Below are positions 1 through 9,012 of a stretch of DNA of 45,731 nt, piece by piece. Source of the DNA: an uncultured Shimia sp. (GTDB taxonomy: Bacteria; Pseudomonadota; Alphaproteobacteria; Rhodobacterales; Rhodobacteraceae). The translations under genes and the position numbers were made by a program. The DNA lies in contig NZ_CAJXIV010000020.1 in assembly GCF_913054185.1 (NCBI RefSeq), forward strand, positions 1 through 45,731, given 5' to 3'. The notes under the pieces were generated by a model. The model was not told the origin of the DNA, did not search any database, and saw only the letters and a list, made by a program, of their open reading frames with translations. Position 1 is the first letter of the stretch. Every line of letters starts with the position of its first letter.

Positions 1-107
1 TTGCCGCTGTTATCAATTGTATCGCCGTCAACGTCTACATAGCCAACCGACATGGTGTCGTCGTTCTCTGTACCGTCAACAATTCCCGGACCGTTTGGAT
101 CAGCCAT
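1..107 (-). CDS. RTX-like / hemolysin-type acidic protein, N-terminal fragment
   Basis: The minus strand opens with ATG at 107-105 and reads on to the window edge without a stop. The 35 residues begin MADPNGPGIVDGTENDDTM and continue with GYVDVDGD and DNSG motifs. This Asp/Gly/Asn-rich pattern is typical of the N-terminus of roseobacter RTX or Hint-domain secreted proteins, which bind calcium through such repeats and are usually exported by type I secretion. An AGAGGG ribosome site precedes the ATG. The C-terminus lies outside the window, so the full domain content is unknown. A CtrA-type site sits about 250 bases upstream. Confidence 0.6.
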   Translation of the reverse strand, partial: MADPNGPGIVDGTENDDTMSVGYVDVDGDTIDNSG

Positions 108-886
108 TGTACCCTCTTTCTCATCATGCAAGCCGCGGGCGTCGCCAACCTGGCCAAAAACCCCCAAAATGGGTTCGTGGCGCCGTTTGGCGTTCATCAC
201 ACGGCATCGCTGGATGCCCTCTACATGTCGTTTGGCTGCCCCAAGCCAGAACTCGTCCCCCAGTTGGACTTGCTCTAAATATGATGCAATCGAGGCGAGG
301 AAGAAACAAAAACCTGAAAAATTTGACGAAAAGCGCCGCAATTACGGCGACATTGAGTGTTAATTATTGGTTAATGTCTGTTGGGGTGTCGGCGCCATTG
401 TTTCCGAATTTGGGCGCAATCATGGCATGAATTAAGACTTTTGCCTGCCGGGGAGGAACATATTTGAGCCTTTATTGGCTTGGGCTTCCCCCGGGTCACT
501 CCGCCGGACAAGTTGTCGTTTCCAAGTGTGAACCAATGGCAGAAGATTAAGCTGAAAATCTGTTGTGGTACGTCAGACACAGGTTGGGGTTTGGGATTGT
601 TCGCAAAATGGCGACAAGTCGGGGTTAGGTGGGTAATTGACCTCAAATCAGGAACGATGTGGTTCGAATCGCTGGGCAAAAATTCAGGAGATTGCGCGGT
701 TTATTGCCAAATACGGGCGAATCTCGTGCTGAGCGATTCTGCCCGTGATCTTTCCGTTGATATGACGGGTGTCGCGAGATCTCAAAGCGGTGCGAGATTG
801 TTGGTGACACGAAGGCACGGGCATACGTTCGTTACCGCAAACTCTGCCGCAGCGTGTGTTCTGCCTAATCTGTCTTGAGAGAGCGG
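108..886. other. Long non-coding gap upstream of RTX-like gene and tRNA-Thr
   Basis: About 780 bases hold no convincing gene. Open frames on both strands have no recognisable domain and no good ribosome site. The stretch contains a CtrA-type box at 360-374 and is probably the regulatory region of the minus-strand RTX-like gene. A T-arm-like string near 662-672 has no matching acceptor or anticodon arm and is not a tRNA. Confidence 0.5.
360..374 (-). promoter_or_regulatory. CtrA-type binding site (TTAA-N7-TTAAC)
   Basis: Read on the minus strand, the site is TTAACCAATAATTAAC (374 down to 359), an exact match to the alphaproteobacterial CtrA consensus TTAA-N7-TTAAC. It points toward the RTX-like gene that starts at 107. 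CtrA in Rhodobacteraceae controls motility, gene transfer agents and some surface functions. The match is seen; its use is inferred. Confidence 0.45.
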
Positions 887-961
887 TGGTGCTGTGAGGG
901 AGGATCGAACTCCCGACCTCACCCTTACCAAGGGTGTGCTCTACCACTGAGCTACCACAGC
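887..961 (-). tRNA. tRNA-Thr (GGT)
   Basis: The minus strand folds into a 75-nt cloverleaf. The acceptor GCTGTGG pairs with TCACAGC (one G-U). The D arm is GCTC/GAGC, the anticodon stem CACCC/GGGTG holds loop TTGGTAA with anticodon GGT, and the T arm carries the GTTCGATC loop. Discriminator A (890) is followed by an encoded CCA at 889-887. Confidence 0.96.
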
Positions 962-1048
962 ATGACCGTGGCGCGGTGTTTAGGACCAAAGTTGATCATG
1001 TGCAAGCGCAATCTGGACCCTTTTTTCCGGCTCATGTAAAGAAACTGC

Positions 1049-1225
1049 ATGGAACGTAAAACGACCCCAGTAAATAAAGCCAAAAAATCTGCCAACAGCC
1101 GTGACGATCGGCTAAAGGCAGCGTTAAAAGCCAATATGGGTCGCCGCAAAGCGCAGGCCAAAGCACGTGCGCACAGCGATGCGTCCGACTCAACTGAGGC
1201 AGTGAAGAGTGAAGGGCAGGATTAA
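1049..1225 (+). CDS. Small basic conserved hypothetical protein upstream of murA
   Basis: A 58-residue frame runs from ATG 1049 to TAA 1223-1225, and the next base starts murA, so the two are directly abutted and probably co-transcribed. The protein is very basic and lacks Cys and Trp: MERKTTPVNKAKKSANSRDD at the start, an Ala/Lys/Arg helix in the middle (KAALKANMGRRKAQAKARA) and an acidic tail. I recall a similar short Lys/Arg-rich protein before murA in other Rhodobacteraceae but know no function. The composition would suit nucleic-acid or membrane binding; that is inference. Confidence 0.7.
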   Translation: MERKTTPVNKAKKSANSRDDRLKAALKANMGRRKAQAKARAHSDASDSTEAVKSEGQD

Positions 1226-2494
1226 ATGGATTCGATAGTTGTACGCGGTAACGGACCGCTAAAAGGGCAAATCCCAATTGCGGGGGCCAAAAACGCCTGT
1301 CTGACGCTGATGCCAGCCACGCTGTTGAGCGAAGAACCGCTGACGCTGACCAATGCCCCGCGACTGAGCGACATTAAGACCATGAGCGAATTGCTTGGCT
1401 CATTAGGTGCGGAAGTGACCAGTCTGCAGGATGGCAAGGTACTGGCAATGTCGAGCCATGACATCAACAACCACATCGCGGACTATGACATCGTGCGCAA
1501 GATGCGCGCCTCCAACCTCGTGCTTGGTCCGATGCTGGCGCGTTTGGGCCATGCGGTTGTGTCGCTGCCCGGGGGCTGCGCGATTGGTGCGCGTCCGATG
1601 GATTTGCACATCTTTGGTTTGGAAAAGCTGGGCGCAGAGATTGAACTGAAAGACGGCTACCTGCACGCCAAAGCGCCAAGCGGCCTGAAAGGTGCGGTGA
1701 TCGAGCTGGCCTTTGCCTCTGTGGGGGCAACCGAGAACATTCTGATGGCGGCCACGCTGGCCAAAGGCACCACCGTGATCAAAAATGCCGCGCGGGAGCC
1801 GGAGATTGTTGATTTGGCAACCTGTCTGCGCGCGATGGGCGCCCAGATTGACGGCGACGGCACTTCCGACATCACCATTCAGGGTGTGGACCGCCTGCAC
1901 GGCGCGACCCACCCGGTTGTGACCGACCGCATTGAACTGGGCACCTTTATGTTGGCTCCGGCATTCTGTGGTGGCGAAGTGGAACTGCTCGGCGGGCGCC
2001 TGGATCTGGTGGAGAGCTTTGTTGCGAAGCTGCATGAAGCTGGCATTGACGTTGATGAGACCGAGAAGGGTCTGAAAGTGGCGCGCAAGAACGGCCGGGT
2101 GAAGGCTGTGGATGTGACCACCGAGCCGTTCCCAGGATTTCCAACCGACTTGCAAGCGCAGTTCATGGCAATGATGTGTACCGCCGCAGGCACATCGGTG
2201 CTGGAAGAGAAGATTTTTGAGAACCGCTTTATGCACGCCCCGGAGCTTATACGGATGGGCGCCAATATTGAGGTACACGGCGGCACCGCAACAGTGCATG
2301 GTGTGGACAAGCTCAAAGGCGCGCGCGTCATGGCGACCGATTTGCGCGCCTCGGTGTCGTTGATTCTGGCCGGATTGGCGGCAGAAGGTGAAACGATTGT
2401 GAGCCGGGTGTATCACCTGGATCGCGGCTATGAGCGCATTGAAGAGAAGCTGGGCGGCGTGGGTGCCCATATTGAAAGGGTACAGGAAAAGTGA
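1226..2494 (+). CDS. murA: UDP-N-acetylglucosamine 1-carboxyvinyltransferase MurA
   Basis: MurA transfers enolpyruvate from PEP to UDP-GlcNAc, the first committed step of peptidoglycan synthesis, in the cytoplasm. The 422-residue protein has the usual length. It shows the N-terminal GAKNA substrate loop (Lys22-Asn23), the catalytic-loop cysteine at about 118 in GGCAIGARP, and the conserved DLRAS motif near the C-terminus. The two-lobed EPSP-synthase-like fold is expected from the family. The Cys makes it a normally fosfomycin-sensitive type. It starts immediately after the small gene at 1049 and its end overlaps the next gene by four bases. Confidence 0.98.
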   Translation: MDSIVVRGNGPLKGQIPIAGAKNACLTLMPATLLSEEPLTLTNAPRLSDIKTMSELLGSLGAEVTSLQDGKVLAMSSHDINNHIADYDIVRKMRASNLVLGPMLARLGHAVVSLPGGCAIGARPMDLHIFGLEKLGAEIELKDGYLHAKAPSGLKGAVIELAFASVGATENILMAATLAKGTTVIKNAAREPEIVDLATCLRAMGAQIDGDGTSDITIQGVDRLHGATHPVVTDRIELGTFMLAPAFCGGEVELLGGRLDLVESFVAKLHEAGIDVDETEKGLKVARKNGRVKAVDVTTEPFPGFPTDLQAQFMAMMCTAAGTSVLEEKIFENRFMHAPELIRMGANIEVHGGTATVHGVDKLKGARVMATDLRASVSLILAGLAAEGETIVSRVYHLDRGYERIEEKLGGVGAHIERVQEK

Positions 2495-2973
2495 CGCAAC
2501 AGGATGCACGGTTTGAAGACGGCGGTGACCACCCGCTAAACCTCGGCGCGTTGGATGCGGAGGATTTGCAGGTGCTTTCCACGCTGGTGCAGGACGCCAT
2601 TTTTCCAGCGTCCGAGATGCAGTGGTTGGCCAAAGACCGCCGTTTTGCCGTGTTGTTGAATCGGTTCAGGTGGGAAGACCAAACAGCAGCGGATCGCCGC
2701 AAGCGTTCGGTGGAGCGGGTGCAGAGCCTGCTGGTGGTCGACAATGTAGTGGGGGTGGCCTCACAAGGTGTGGAGCGCGGTGATGCGGACACCATTCTGT
2801 CAGTTCTTTCGGTGGCGTTTGAGCCTGGGGATGATGCGGACGGCGCGGTAATCCTGACCTTGGCGGGTGACGGGGCGATCCGGCTGCAGGTGGAGGCGCT
2901 GGAAGTGTCACTAAAAGACGTGACACGTCCCTATATTGCGCCTTCCAGATCCACGCCAAGCCATCCAGAATGA
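2491..2973 (+). CDS. DUF2948 family protein
   Basis: A 160-residue protein starting at GTG 2491, overlapping the murA stop (GTGA). It has the DUF2948 pattern, with an N-terminal [14 protein letters not shown] segment and an internal [14 protein letters not shown] segment. DUF2948 proteins are alphaproteobacterial, often beside murA and hisD, and have no established function. The next gene overlaps by four bases (ATGA), so translation is probably coupled. No membrane segment or signal peptide is seen. Confidence 0.88.
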   Translation: MTQQDARFEDGGDHPLNLGALDAEDLQVLSTLVQDAIFPASEMQWLAKDRRFAVLLNRFRWEDQTAADRRKRSVERVQSLLVVDNVVGVASQGVERGDADTILSVLSVAFEPGDDADGAVILTLAGDGAIRLQVEALEVSLKDVTRPYIAPSRSTPSHPE

Positions 2974-3461
2974 TCCGTGCCCTCACGGCCGATGATTTGC
3001 ACGCCTACCGCAGTCTCTGGCTGCACGGGTTGAGTGCCGATCCATCTGCGTTTCTGCTGACGGCTGCGGAAGCGGTGGCGACAACTGACAGTGCTCTGGT
3101 GGCCAAGCTTTCTGCGGGTGAGGGGATTGGTGCGTTTGAGGGCGAAGCACTTGTAGGCTTTGTGGCGCTGCGGCGTGGTGGTCCGGAACGAATGCGTCAT
3201 ATGGCAGACCTTGGGCCACTATATGTGCATCCGTCCGCCCGGCGTCGCGGATTGGCGCGCGCGCTTATGGATGCGGCGGTTGAGACAGCGCTGGCGCTGG
3301 ACATTCTGCAGCTGGAACTTTGTGTAGACATACAAAACGCTGCGGCGCAGGCGCTCTACCAAGCTTGTGGCTTTGAGCAGATTGGCGTGCGGCCCCGATC
3401 TGTGATTGCGGATGGCGTGGCGCGGAATGATGTTCTGATGCTGAGACAGCTTGACGCTTGA
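2970..3461 (+). CDS. GNAT family N-acetyltransferase
   Basis: The 163-residue protein has the GNAT fold signature. Strand 4 (LGPLYVHPSARRRGLARAL, about residues 80-98) includes the acetyl-CoA pyrophosphate-binding R-x-x-G-x-A loop, followed by the NAAAQALYQACGF motif of the last helix. It transfers an acetyl group from acetyl-CoA to an unknown amine. The ATG overlaps the DUF2948 stop (ATGA), placing it in the murA operon. The substrate cannot be read from the sequence. Confidence 0.9.
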   Translation: MIRALTADDLHAYRSLWLHGLSADPSAFLLTAAEAVATTDSALVAKLSAGEGIGAFEGEALVGFVALRRGGPERMRHMADLGPLYVHPSARRRGLARALMDAAVETALALDILQLELCVDIQNAAAQALYQACGFEQIGVRPRSVIADGVARNDVLMLRQLDA

Positions 3462-3511
3462 GCCTCTTAAGGGTGCGGTCTAAGAAGGCGTGACCTTTAC
3501 GGAGAGACCAA

Positions 3512-4813
3512 ATGCCCGTTTTTCTTGATGCGCAAGCTGCTGATTTTGAAGCCGCCTTCACCACCCTTCTGGGGGCCAAACGTGAAGACAGCCCGGATGT
3601 CGATGCCATCGTGGCAGACATCATCGCAGAGGTGCGCCATCGCGGAGATGCGGCAGTCATTGAGCTGACAGCGAAGTTTGACCGTCTGGAGCTGACGCCA
3701 GACACACTGCGCTTTTCCGCAGAAGAGATTGAAAGCTACTGTGCGCAGGTGAATGACACTGACCGTGCTGCGCTGGAATTGGCCGCAGACCGCGTGACCG
3801 CCTATCACGCGCGGCAAATGCCAAGTGACGAAAGCTGGACCGACGACAGTGGTGCCACCTTGGGGTGGCGCTGGACGCCCGTGTCGGCGGCCGGGCTATA
3901 CGTGCCAGGTGGATTGGCAAGCTACCCGTCGTCTGTGCTGATGAACGCGATCCCGGCCAAAGTTGCTGGTGTGGAACGGTTGGCGATTGTGGTTCCGACT
4001 CCGGATGGCGTGGCCAATCCGTTGGTTTTGTTGGCGGCACGGCTGGCGGGCGTGGATGAAATTTACCGCATTGGTGGGGCGCAGGCCGTAGCCGCGCTCG
4101 CCTATGGCACCGACACAATTGCACCGGTGGATAAAATCACCGGGCCGGGCAATGCCTTTGTGGCGGCGGCCAAACGCCGGGTATTTGGCAAAGTGGGCAT
4201 CGATATGATTGCCGGGCCAAGTGAAATTCTGGTGATCGCGGACAAAGACAACACCCCGGATTGGATTGCACTCGACCTGCTAAGCCAGGCGGAGCACGAC
4301 GAAAGCGCGCAGTCGCTGCTGATCACCGATGATGCCGCTTTTGGGCAGGCGGTTGCTGACGCGGTGGACAAGCGTCTGGAAACACTAGAGCGGCGTGAGA
4401 TTGCCGGGGCAAGTTGGCGTGATTTTGGTGCGGTGATCACCGTGTCGGATTTGGATCAGGCGGCGGCTTTGTCCAACCGGATTGCGCCCGAGCACTTGGA
4501 GCTGTGTGTGGCGGACCCAGACGCGCTGTGTGAAAAGATCACCCACGCGGGGGCGATTTTCTTGGGGCAATTCACGCCGGAAGCGATTGGCGACTATGTG
4601 GGTGGTCCAAACCACGTGCTGCCCACAGCCCGCTCCGCGCGGTTTAGTTCTGGCTTGTCGGTGATGGATTTCATCAAACGCACCACGTTGTCGAAAATGA
4701 CGCCGGAAGCGTTGAAGGCGATTGGCCCTGCGGCGGAAGCTTTGGCGATTTCTGAGAGCCTTGAGGCGCATGGATTGAGTGTGCGCGCGCGCTTGGATGC
4801 GTTGAACAAATAA
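3512..4813 (+). CDS. hisD: Histidinol dehydrogenase HisD
   Basis: HisD oxidises L-histidinol to L-histidine in two NAD-dependent steps, ending histidine biosynthesis. The 433-residue protein is full length. Visible family signatures are GLYVPGG, GPGNAFVAAAKR, DMIAGPSEILVIAD, the zinc-site and catalytic region SQAEHDESAQS, and the C-terminal GPNHVLPT segment. A GGAGAG ribosome site lies upstream of ATG 3512. It follows the GNAT gene by 50 bases, away from other his genes. Converging genes beyond its end share a terminator-like hairpin pair. Confidence 0.97.
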   Translation: MPVFLDAQAADFEAAFTTLLGAKREDSPDVDAIVADIIAEVRHRGDAAVIELTAKFDRLELTPDTLRFSAEEIESYCAQVNDTDRAALELAADRVTAYHARQMPSDESWTDDSGATLGWRWTPVSAAGLYVPGGLASYPSSVLMNAIPAKVAGVERLAIVVPTPDGVANPLVLLAARLAGVDEIYRIGGAQAVAALAYGTDTIAPVDKITGPGNAFVAAAKRRVFGKVGIDMIAGPSEILVIADKDNTPDWIALDLLSQAEHDESAQSLLITDDAAFGQAVADAVDKRLETLERREIAGASWRDFGAVITVSDLDQAAALSNRIAPEHLELCVADPDALCEKITHAGAIFLGQFTPEAIGDYVGGPNHVLPTARSARFSSGLSVMDFIKRTTLSKMTPEALKAIGPAAEALAISESLEAHGLSVRARLDALNK

Positions 4814-4844
4814 GGGGCTTTGCCCCGTCACAGCAGGCTGTGAC
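4814..4844. terminator. Double hairpin between convergent hisD and SDR genes
   Basis: Two perfect hairpins sit end to end: GGGGC/GCCCC with loop TTT (4814-4826) and GTCACAG/CTGTGAC with loop CAGG (4827-4844). They are followed by the string CCCCAAGGTATTTTGGG, which I recall as a common intergenic motif in roseobacters. The position between convergent genes suits a bidirectional terminator; there is only a short T-run. Confidence 0.55.
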
Positions 4845-4883
4845 TCCCCAAGGTATTTTGGGAAAGAGAAAGCAGGTGTCGCC

Positions 4884-5654
4884 TCAATAGTGGCTGGTGT
4901 AGCCGCCATCCACTGCCCAGACCTGTCCCGTCACATAGCTGGCGGCGGGGCTGGCGAGGAAGAGGATGGCGGGGGCCAGCTCTTCGGGATTGCCCCAGCG
5001 CTTGAGGGCGGTGGCGTTTTGGAGTTTTTCCAAAAGAGCAAGATCTTCTGCTGCGGCGGCATTGGGCGCGGTCTTGAAAAAACCCGGTGCGACGGCGTTT
5101 ACGTTGATGCCATGCACACCAAGTTCGGCGGCCAAAGCTTTGGTCATGCCGTTGATGCCCGCTTTGGCCGATGTATACGCTGCGTCGCCCGATTGGGCGA
5201 TCAGACCCGCTATGGACGAGATGTTCACGATGCGCCCATATCCTTTGGCCTGCATTTGGTCTGCGGCCCTTTGTGACAGGCGGAACGGCGAAATCAGGTC
5301 GATGTTTAGAAGAGATTGCAGGTCGTCACGGGTGAACTCTGGCAATGTCCGACGGTCTCGTTGGCCGACGTTATTGACCAGAATTGAGAGACCGCCAGAG
5401 TCGGACAGTGTTGGAAACGCCAGCTCAGCGGCGGTTTCATCCGTGACATCAAAGGGCAGGGATGTGGCTTTTAGACCTGTCTTGCGCAACTTGGCGGCAA
5501 CTTGCGCGCAGCGTGTCTCGCTGCGACCGTTGATCCAGACATGCGCGCCGGCTTGTGCGAGCAGCTCTGCGGCGGCCTTGCCGAGCCCATCGGTGCTGCC
5601 AGTGATCAGGGCATTTTGATCCATGAGATCAAAGGCGGGCAGGGGCGATGGCAT
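4884..5654 (-). CDS. SDR family oxidoreductase, gluconate 5-dehydrogenase-like
   Basis: A 256-residue short-chain dehydrogenase of classical length. It has the nucleotide-binding GSTDGLG (19-25), an NNVG variant of the NNAG motif (94-97), and the catalytic set Ser146/147, Tyr160 and Lys164 in YTSAK. The C-terminal [11 protein letters not shown] closes the fold. The arrangement resembles gluconate 5-dehydrogenases that reduce 5-ketogluconate with NAD(P)H, but substrate cannot be fixed from sequence. It is transcribed alone, convergent with hisD and divergent from UPF0262. Confidence 0.88.
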   Translation of the reverse strand: MPSPLPAFDLMDQNALITGSTDGLGKAAAELLAQAGAHVWINGRSETRCAQVAAKLRKTGLKATSLPFDVTDETAAELAFPTLSDSGGLSILVNNVGQRDRRTLPEFTRDDLQSLLNIDLISPFRLSQRAADQMQAKGYGRIVNISSIAGLIAQSGDAAYTSAKAGINGMTKALAAELGVHGINVNAVAPGFFKTAPNAAAAEDLALLEKLQNATALKRWGNPEELAPAILFLASPAASYVTGQVWAVDGGYTSHY

Positions 5655-5799
5655 GGCGTGTCCTCTCAGTGGGTTGGGGATGGATTGCGCAGGGGATGCT
5701 GCCTGTCAATGGCGCCGTAAGTGCGACAGTGGCAACCGATGGACAAAGCGGGGGGTGGTGCGCTACTCATGCTGCATCGCAAAAACGCAAGAGACTGAC

Positions 5800-6279
5800 A
5801 TGTCCCGGATCAGCCACATCCAAATCGACGACCGCAACCTGCCGCCTCCCACACCGGAGATTGATCAGGAGCGCAAGGTGGCGATTTTTGATCTGTTGGA
5901 GGAGAACAGTTTCTCGCTGCCCAAGCGCGATGATCGTGTGGTCCCGGATGGGCCTTTTTCGGTGGATCTGTCGATCCGCGAAAAACGGCTGGTGTTTGAT
6001 GTGACCAGCGAAGGGGGCGACAAGGCGGCAGAGTTTCACTTGAGTCTGTCCCCGTTTCGTCAAGTGGTGAAGGACTATTGGGCGATTTGTGAGAGCTACT
6101 TTGATGCCGTAAAAAATCTGCCGCCAAGCCAGATTGAGACCATCGACATGGCGCGGCGGGGCATTCACAACGAAGGTGCGCGGGTGTTGCAGGAGCGGTT
6201 GGAAGGCAAGGCTGAAATCGACACTGACACGGCACGCCGTTTATTTACGTTGATTTGCGTTCTGCACTTCGGAGGCTGA
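5800..6279 (+). CDS. UPF0262 family protein
   Basis: A 159-residue protein starting at ATG 5800 (a longer upstream frame is not used, since homology begins at MSRISHIQIDDRN). The segments ERKVAIFDLLEENSF, FHLSLSPFRQVVKDYW and the C-terminal LFTLICVLHFGG match UPF0262, an alphaproteobacterial family of unknown function. It lies three bases before the phosphatase gene and contains that gene's ribosome site, so the two are coupled. Confidence 0.9.
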   Translation: MSRISHIQIDDRNLPPPTPEIDQERKVAIFDLLEENSFSLPKRDDRVVPDGPFSVDLSIREKRLVFDVTSEGGDKAAEFHLSLSPFRQVVKDYWAICESYFDAVKNLPPSQIETIDMARRGIHNEGARVLQERLEGKAEIDTDTARRLFTLICVLHFGG

Positions 6280-6281
6280 GC

Positions 6282-6758
6282 TTGGTAGCGGACCCCGATC
6301 AGAAGCAGGTTTTGCCACAATCGGTTTTATTCTGTTGTGACCAGAACGCGGTGCGTTCGCCCATGGCGGAAGGCATCATGAAGAAATTCTACGGTCAGGA
6401 TGTCTATGTCCAGTCTGCGGGCATTCGCAGTGATTTGGAAATTGATGGGTTTGCCATTGCCGTGTGCTCTGAGATTGGTGTGGAACTCGACCGGCACCGC
6501 ACCCGCAGTTTTGAAGAGATGGAAAAGCTCGGCGATGAGTTGTCCAGCTTTGACATGGTGGTGGCGCTCACACCGGCCAGCCGCAGCACGGCTGAGGACC
6601 TGACGCGGTTTGACCATCTTGAGCTGGAGTATTGGCCGGTGTCTGATCCAAGTGGTGCACAGGCCGGGGATGGGCGTGAGGCGAAGCTGGCCGCATACCG
6701 CATCGCGCGGGATGAGATTGTGGCCTATCTGCAAGGCCGGTGGGGACCGCCGCGTTAA
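6282..6758 (+). CDS. Low-molecular-weight protein-tyrosine-phosphatase-like protein
   Basis: The P-loop C-x5-R-S appears at residues 19-26 (CDQNAVRS), right at the N-terminus as in LMW-PTPases and arsenate reductases. The general-acid region follows as WPVSDPSG. I start at TTG 6282, because GGAGG at 6271-6275 is six bases upstream. This gives 158 residues and a 13-residue lead to the active-site strand. An earlier TTG at 6255 would overlap UPF0262 and has no ribosome site. It probably dephosphorylates phosphotyrosine proteins; arsenate reduction is a less likely alternative. It is coupled to UPF0262. Confidence 0.85.
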   Translation: MVADPDQKQVLPQSVLFCCDQNAVRSPMAEGIMKKFYGQDVYVQSAGIRSDLEIDGFAIAVCSEIGVELDRHRTRSFEEMEKLGDELSSFDMVVALTPASRSTAEDLTRFDHLELEYWPVSDPSGAQAGDGREAKLAAYRIARDEIVAYLQGRWGPPR

Positions 6759-6833
6759 GAGCTTTGGCTGCCTGCTAACCTTTTGTTTGCCATAATTGGC
6801 GATGCTTGCGGTGATATCAGCAAAGGACTCACC

Positions 6834-8597
6834 ATGCGGCAGACTTCGCCAAGCGTTTCAAAGACCCAAGCAGCGGATCTTGGGGTGATCCAATCGCTTT
6901 ATGATAAAGGTGAGTTTCGCAAAGTTGTGTTTCGTGCACAAAAAGCCCTAAAGGCCCTCCCGGGCCATGTGGGGTTGCACGCGCTGGCGGGGTTTTCGGC
7001 GCAGCAATTGGGGGATGATAGGACCGCAGAGGCTCTGCTGTCCAAAGCTGCACAGCTTGCACAAACGGAAGAAAATGCCTCCGTTGATTTGCCGCTTGGG
7101 CTTGCGCAGATTGGGCGCCATGCGCTGGCCGTGCCGCTCTTTGTGGCGTGCCTGAAAAAAACACCAACGCATGCAGCAGCTCTCAATGGTCTTGGCCGGT
7201 CCCTGCTTGCGCTGGGCGAGGTGCAAAATGCAATTGTTCTACTGGGCGACGCGCTAAAACATGGCGCGGACCAGCCAGAATATGCGGCGGATCTTGGAGC
7301 TGCGTTTGAAGCCTCCGGCCAGCCGGTTTTGGCGCTGGAGTGTTATGAAATTGCGCGAAAACTGGCCCCAGAGCTGGGCCGTTTTACGCGCTCCGCGAAG
7401 GCGATGTACGGCTTGGGGCAGTTTGACAAAGGGCTGGTGTGTTTGGAGGAAGGGCTTGCTCTTTGGCCGGACGATCCCGCGCTGTTGAGCAATTATGCGT
7501 CGATCCTGAATGCGCTTGGGCGCCGCGACGACGCTTTGGCGCAATGGCAAAAGGTGCTGGAGGCACATCCCACGTACAGCGTTGCCTATTCGAACTTTGC
7601 CAACAGTCAGAAGCCGTCCTTGATTGAGGGGTTTGAGGATCGGATTGACGCCCAGTTGAAGCGCAACCCCGCCAAAACAGATGCGCTCAAGTTTCACTAT
7701 GCCAAAGTTGCCGTGCATGAAGAACGCGGTGACTATGAGGAGGCTTATCGCAATTTGCTGACCGCAAATGCGCTTCGATTTGAAGAAGCCGGCTTTGACA
7801 TCGAGGTAGAGGCGCGTCTGTTTGATCAAATAAAGCAGCAGTTTGATGCGCAGCCAGATATTGAAGTCGCCATGGATGAAAACGAGGCAACGCCGATCTT
7901 TATTCTAGGCATGCCGCGGGCTGGGTCATCGTTGACGGAAACCATTATTGGCCGTCATTCTGAGGTCGAACAAAAAGGCGAGCTGGATTACCTTGCACTG
8001 CTTGTCAAACAACTCGGGCTGCTCGGCAACCCACTTGACGGCGCACAAGCCAATTTGTTGCGGCAAACCTATTTGTCCCGCCTGACCCAAGCCGGCGGTG
8101 GCGCTTTCATCACCGACAAAATGCCGCAAAACTTCCGTCTGATTGGGCATATCGCGACCGCCATTCCAAAGGCGCGAATCGTGCATGTGCATCGCGATCC
8201 CAAAGCCTGTTGCTGGTCCAATTTTCGACATTTCTTTACCAGCGACGGCCTTGGATTTACCAATGATGTTGACTGTCTGATCCGCTACTATGACATGTAT
8301 CAAGACCTGATGGCGTTCTGGCATGAGCGGTTCCCCGGCCGCATTATTGATGTCGACTATGAAGCACTGACTGCCGATCCTGATGTTGAAATTCCTGAAC
8401 TTATTCAAACTCTTGGCTTGGATTGGCAAGAGGCCTGTTTGGCGCCGCAAGACAGTGCCAATGTGGTGCGCACAGCCTCGCAGGAGCAGGTTCGGAAGAA
8501 GATATACAAGGGCAGTGCCCAAGGATGGCGCAAGTATGAAGCGCAGGCAGGCGGCTGGCTCAGCCGACTGCCAGACCACCAGCCAAATGGTGGCTAA
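6834..8597 (+). CDS. TPR-repeat sulfotransferase family protein
   Basis: A 587-residue two-part protein. Residues about 15-330 are tetratricopeptide-like helical repeats. Residues from about 355 form a sulfotransferase domain: the 5' PAPS-binding loop FILGMPRAGSS, then ITDKMPQNF, and the 3'-phosphate region IVHVHRDPKACCWSNFRHFF. It would move a sulfuryl group from PAPS to an unknown acceptor, with the repeats possibly holding a partner or substrate. I chose ATG 6834, which has AAAGGA upstream; the longer frame from 6783 lacks one. It is followed by the infA promoter region. Confidence 0.85.
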   Translation: MRQTSPSVSKTQAADLGVIQSLYDKGEFRKVVFRAQKALKALPGHVGLHALAGFSAQQLGDDRTAEALLSKAAQLAQTEENASVDLPLGLAQIGRHALAVPLFVACLKKTPTHAAALNGLGRSLLALGEVQNAIVLLGDALKHGADQPEYAADLGAAFEASGQPVLALECYEIARKLAPELGRFTRSAKAMYGLGQFDKGLVCLEEGLALWPDDPALLSNYASILNALGRRDDALAQWQKVLEAHPTYSVAYSNFANSQKPSLIEGFEDRIDAQLKRNPAKTDALKFHYAKVAVHEERGDYEEAYRNLLTANALRFEEAGFDIEVEARLFDQIKQQFDAQPDIEVAMDENEATPIFILGMPRAGSSLTETIIGRHSEVEQKGELDYLALLVKQLGLLGNPLDGAQANLLRQTYLSRLTQAGGGAFITDKMPQNFRLIGHIATAIPKARIVHVHRDPKACCWSNFRHFFTSDGLGFTNDVDCLIRYYDMYQDLMAFWHERFPGRIIDVDYEALTADPDVEIPELIQTLGLDWQEACLAPQDSANVVRTASQEQVRKKIYKGSAQGWRKYEAQAGGWLSRLPDHQPNGG

Positions 8598-8690
8598 AGG
8601 GAGGATTCGCCGAGGGATCTTCGGATAATTCGGCTTCTTTTGGTTTTGGCCCTTGAAAAAAAGGGAAAAAGCCCTCATTTAAGCGCACGT

Positions 8691-8708
8691 CCTGCAAAAT
8701 GCTGCAGG
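8691..8708 (+). promoter_or_regulatory. Hairpin in the infA leader
   Basis: CCTGCA (8691-8696) pairs with TGCAGG (8703-8708) around a six-base loop, about 20 bases before the infA start. It could be the end of the preceding transcript or a leader structure; no T-run follows. Confidence 0.3.
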
Positions 8709-8728
8709 TGCTAATCAAAGGAGAGACC

Positions 8729-8947
8729 ATGGCGAAGGAAGAACTGCTCGAATTTCCCGGTGTTGTGAAGGAACTCCTGCCCAATGCGACGTTTCGGGTC
8801 GAGCTGGAAAACGGCCATGAGATCATCGCACATACGGCAGGAAAGATGCGTAAAAACCGCATCCGTGTTCTGGCTGGCGACAAGGTTCAAGTCGAGATGA
8901 CACCTTATGATTTGACCAAAGGTCGGATCAACTACCGCTTCAAATAA
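8729..8947 (+). CDS. infA: Translation initiation factor IF-1
   Basis: The 72-residue protein is the canonical IF-1, a single S1/OB-fold that binds the 30S A site with IF-2 and IF-3. The start is [11 protein letters not shown] and the conserved segments are [20 protein letters not shown] and [13 protein letters not shown] at the C-terminus. The ribosome site is AAAGGAGAG before ATG 8729. It probably has its own promoter and is followed by a strong terminator. Confidence 0.98.
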   Translation: MAKEELLEFPGVVKELLPNATFRVELENGHEIIAHTAGKMRKNRIRVLAGDKVQVEMTPYDLTKGRINYRFK

Positions 8948-8969
8948 GCGAACTACATCAAGACACTGC

Positions 8970-8993
8970 GCGGCCCCAAGCGGGCCGCCTTTT
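8970..8993 (+). terminator. Rho-independent terminator after infA
   Basis: GCGGCCC (8970-8976) pairs with GGGCCGC (8982-8988) across loop CAAGC, followed by CTTTT. It lies 23 bases after the infA stop and before maf. Confidence 0.75.
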
Positions 8994-9012
8994 CGCATTT
9001 AAGAGGTCCGGC

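Noticed and set aside
655-690. T-arm-like string (GTGGTTCGAATC) suggesting a tRNA
   Set aside because: No acceptor stem, D arm or anticodon arm can be built around it.
480-878. 132-residue plus-strand open frame before tRNA-Thr
   Set aside because: No domain, no clear ribosome site, mixed low-complexity composition; competing frames on the other strand are equally long.
1403-2509. 368-residue minus-strand frame opposite murA
   Set aside because: Shadow frame: murA is unmistakable on the other strand, and this frame has a His/Gln-rich, non-protein-like composition.
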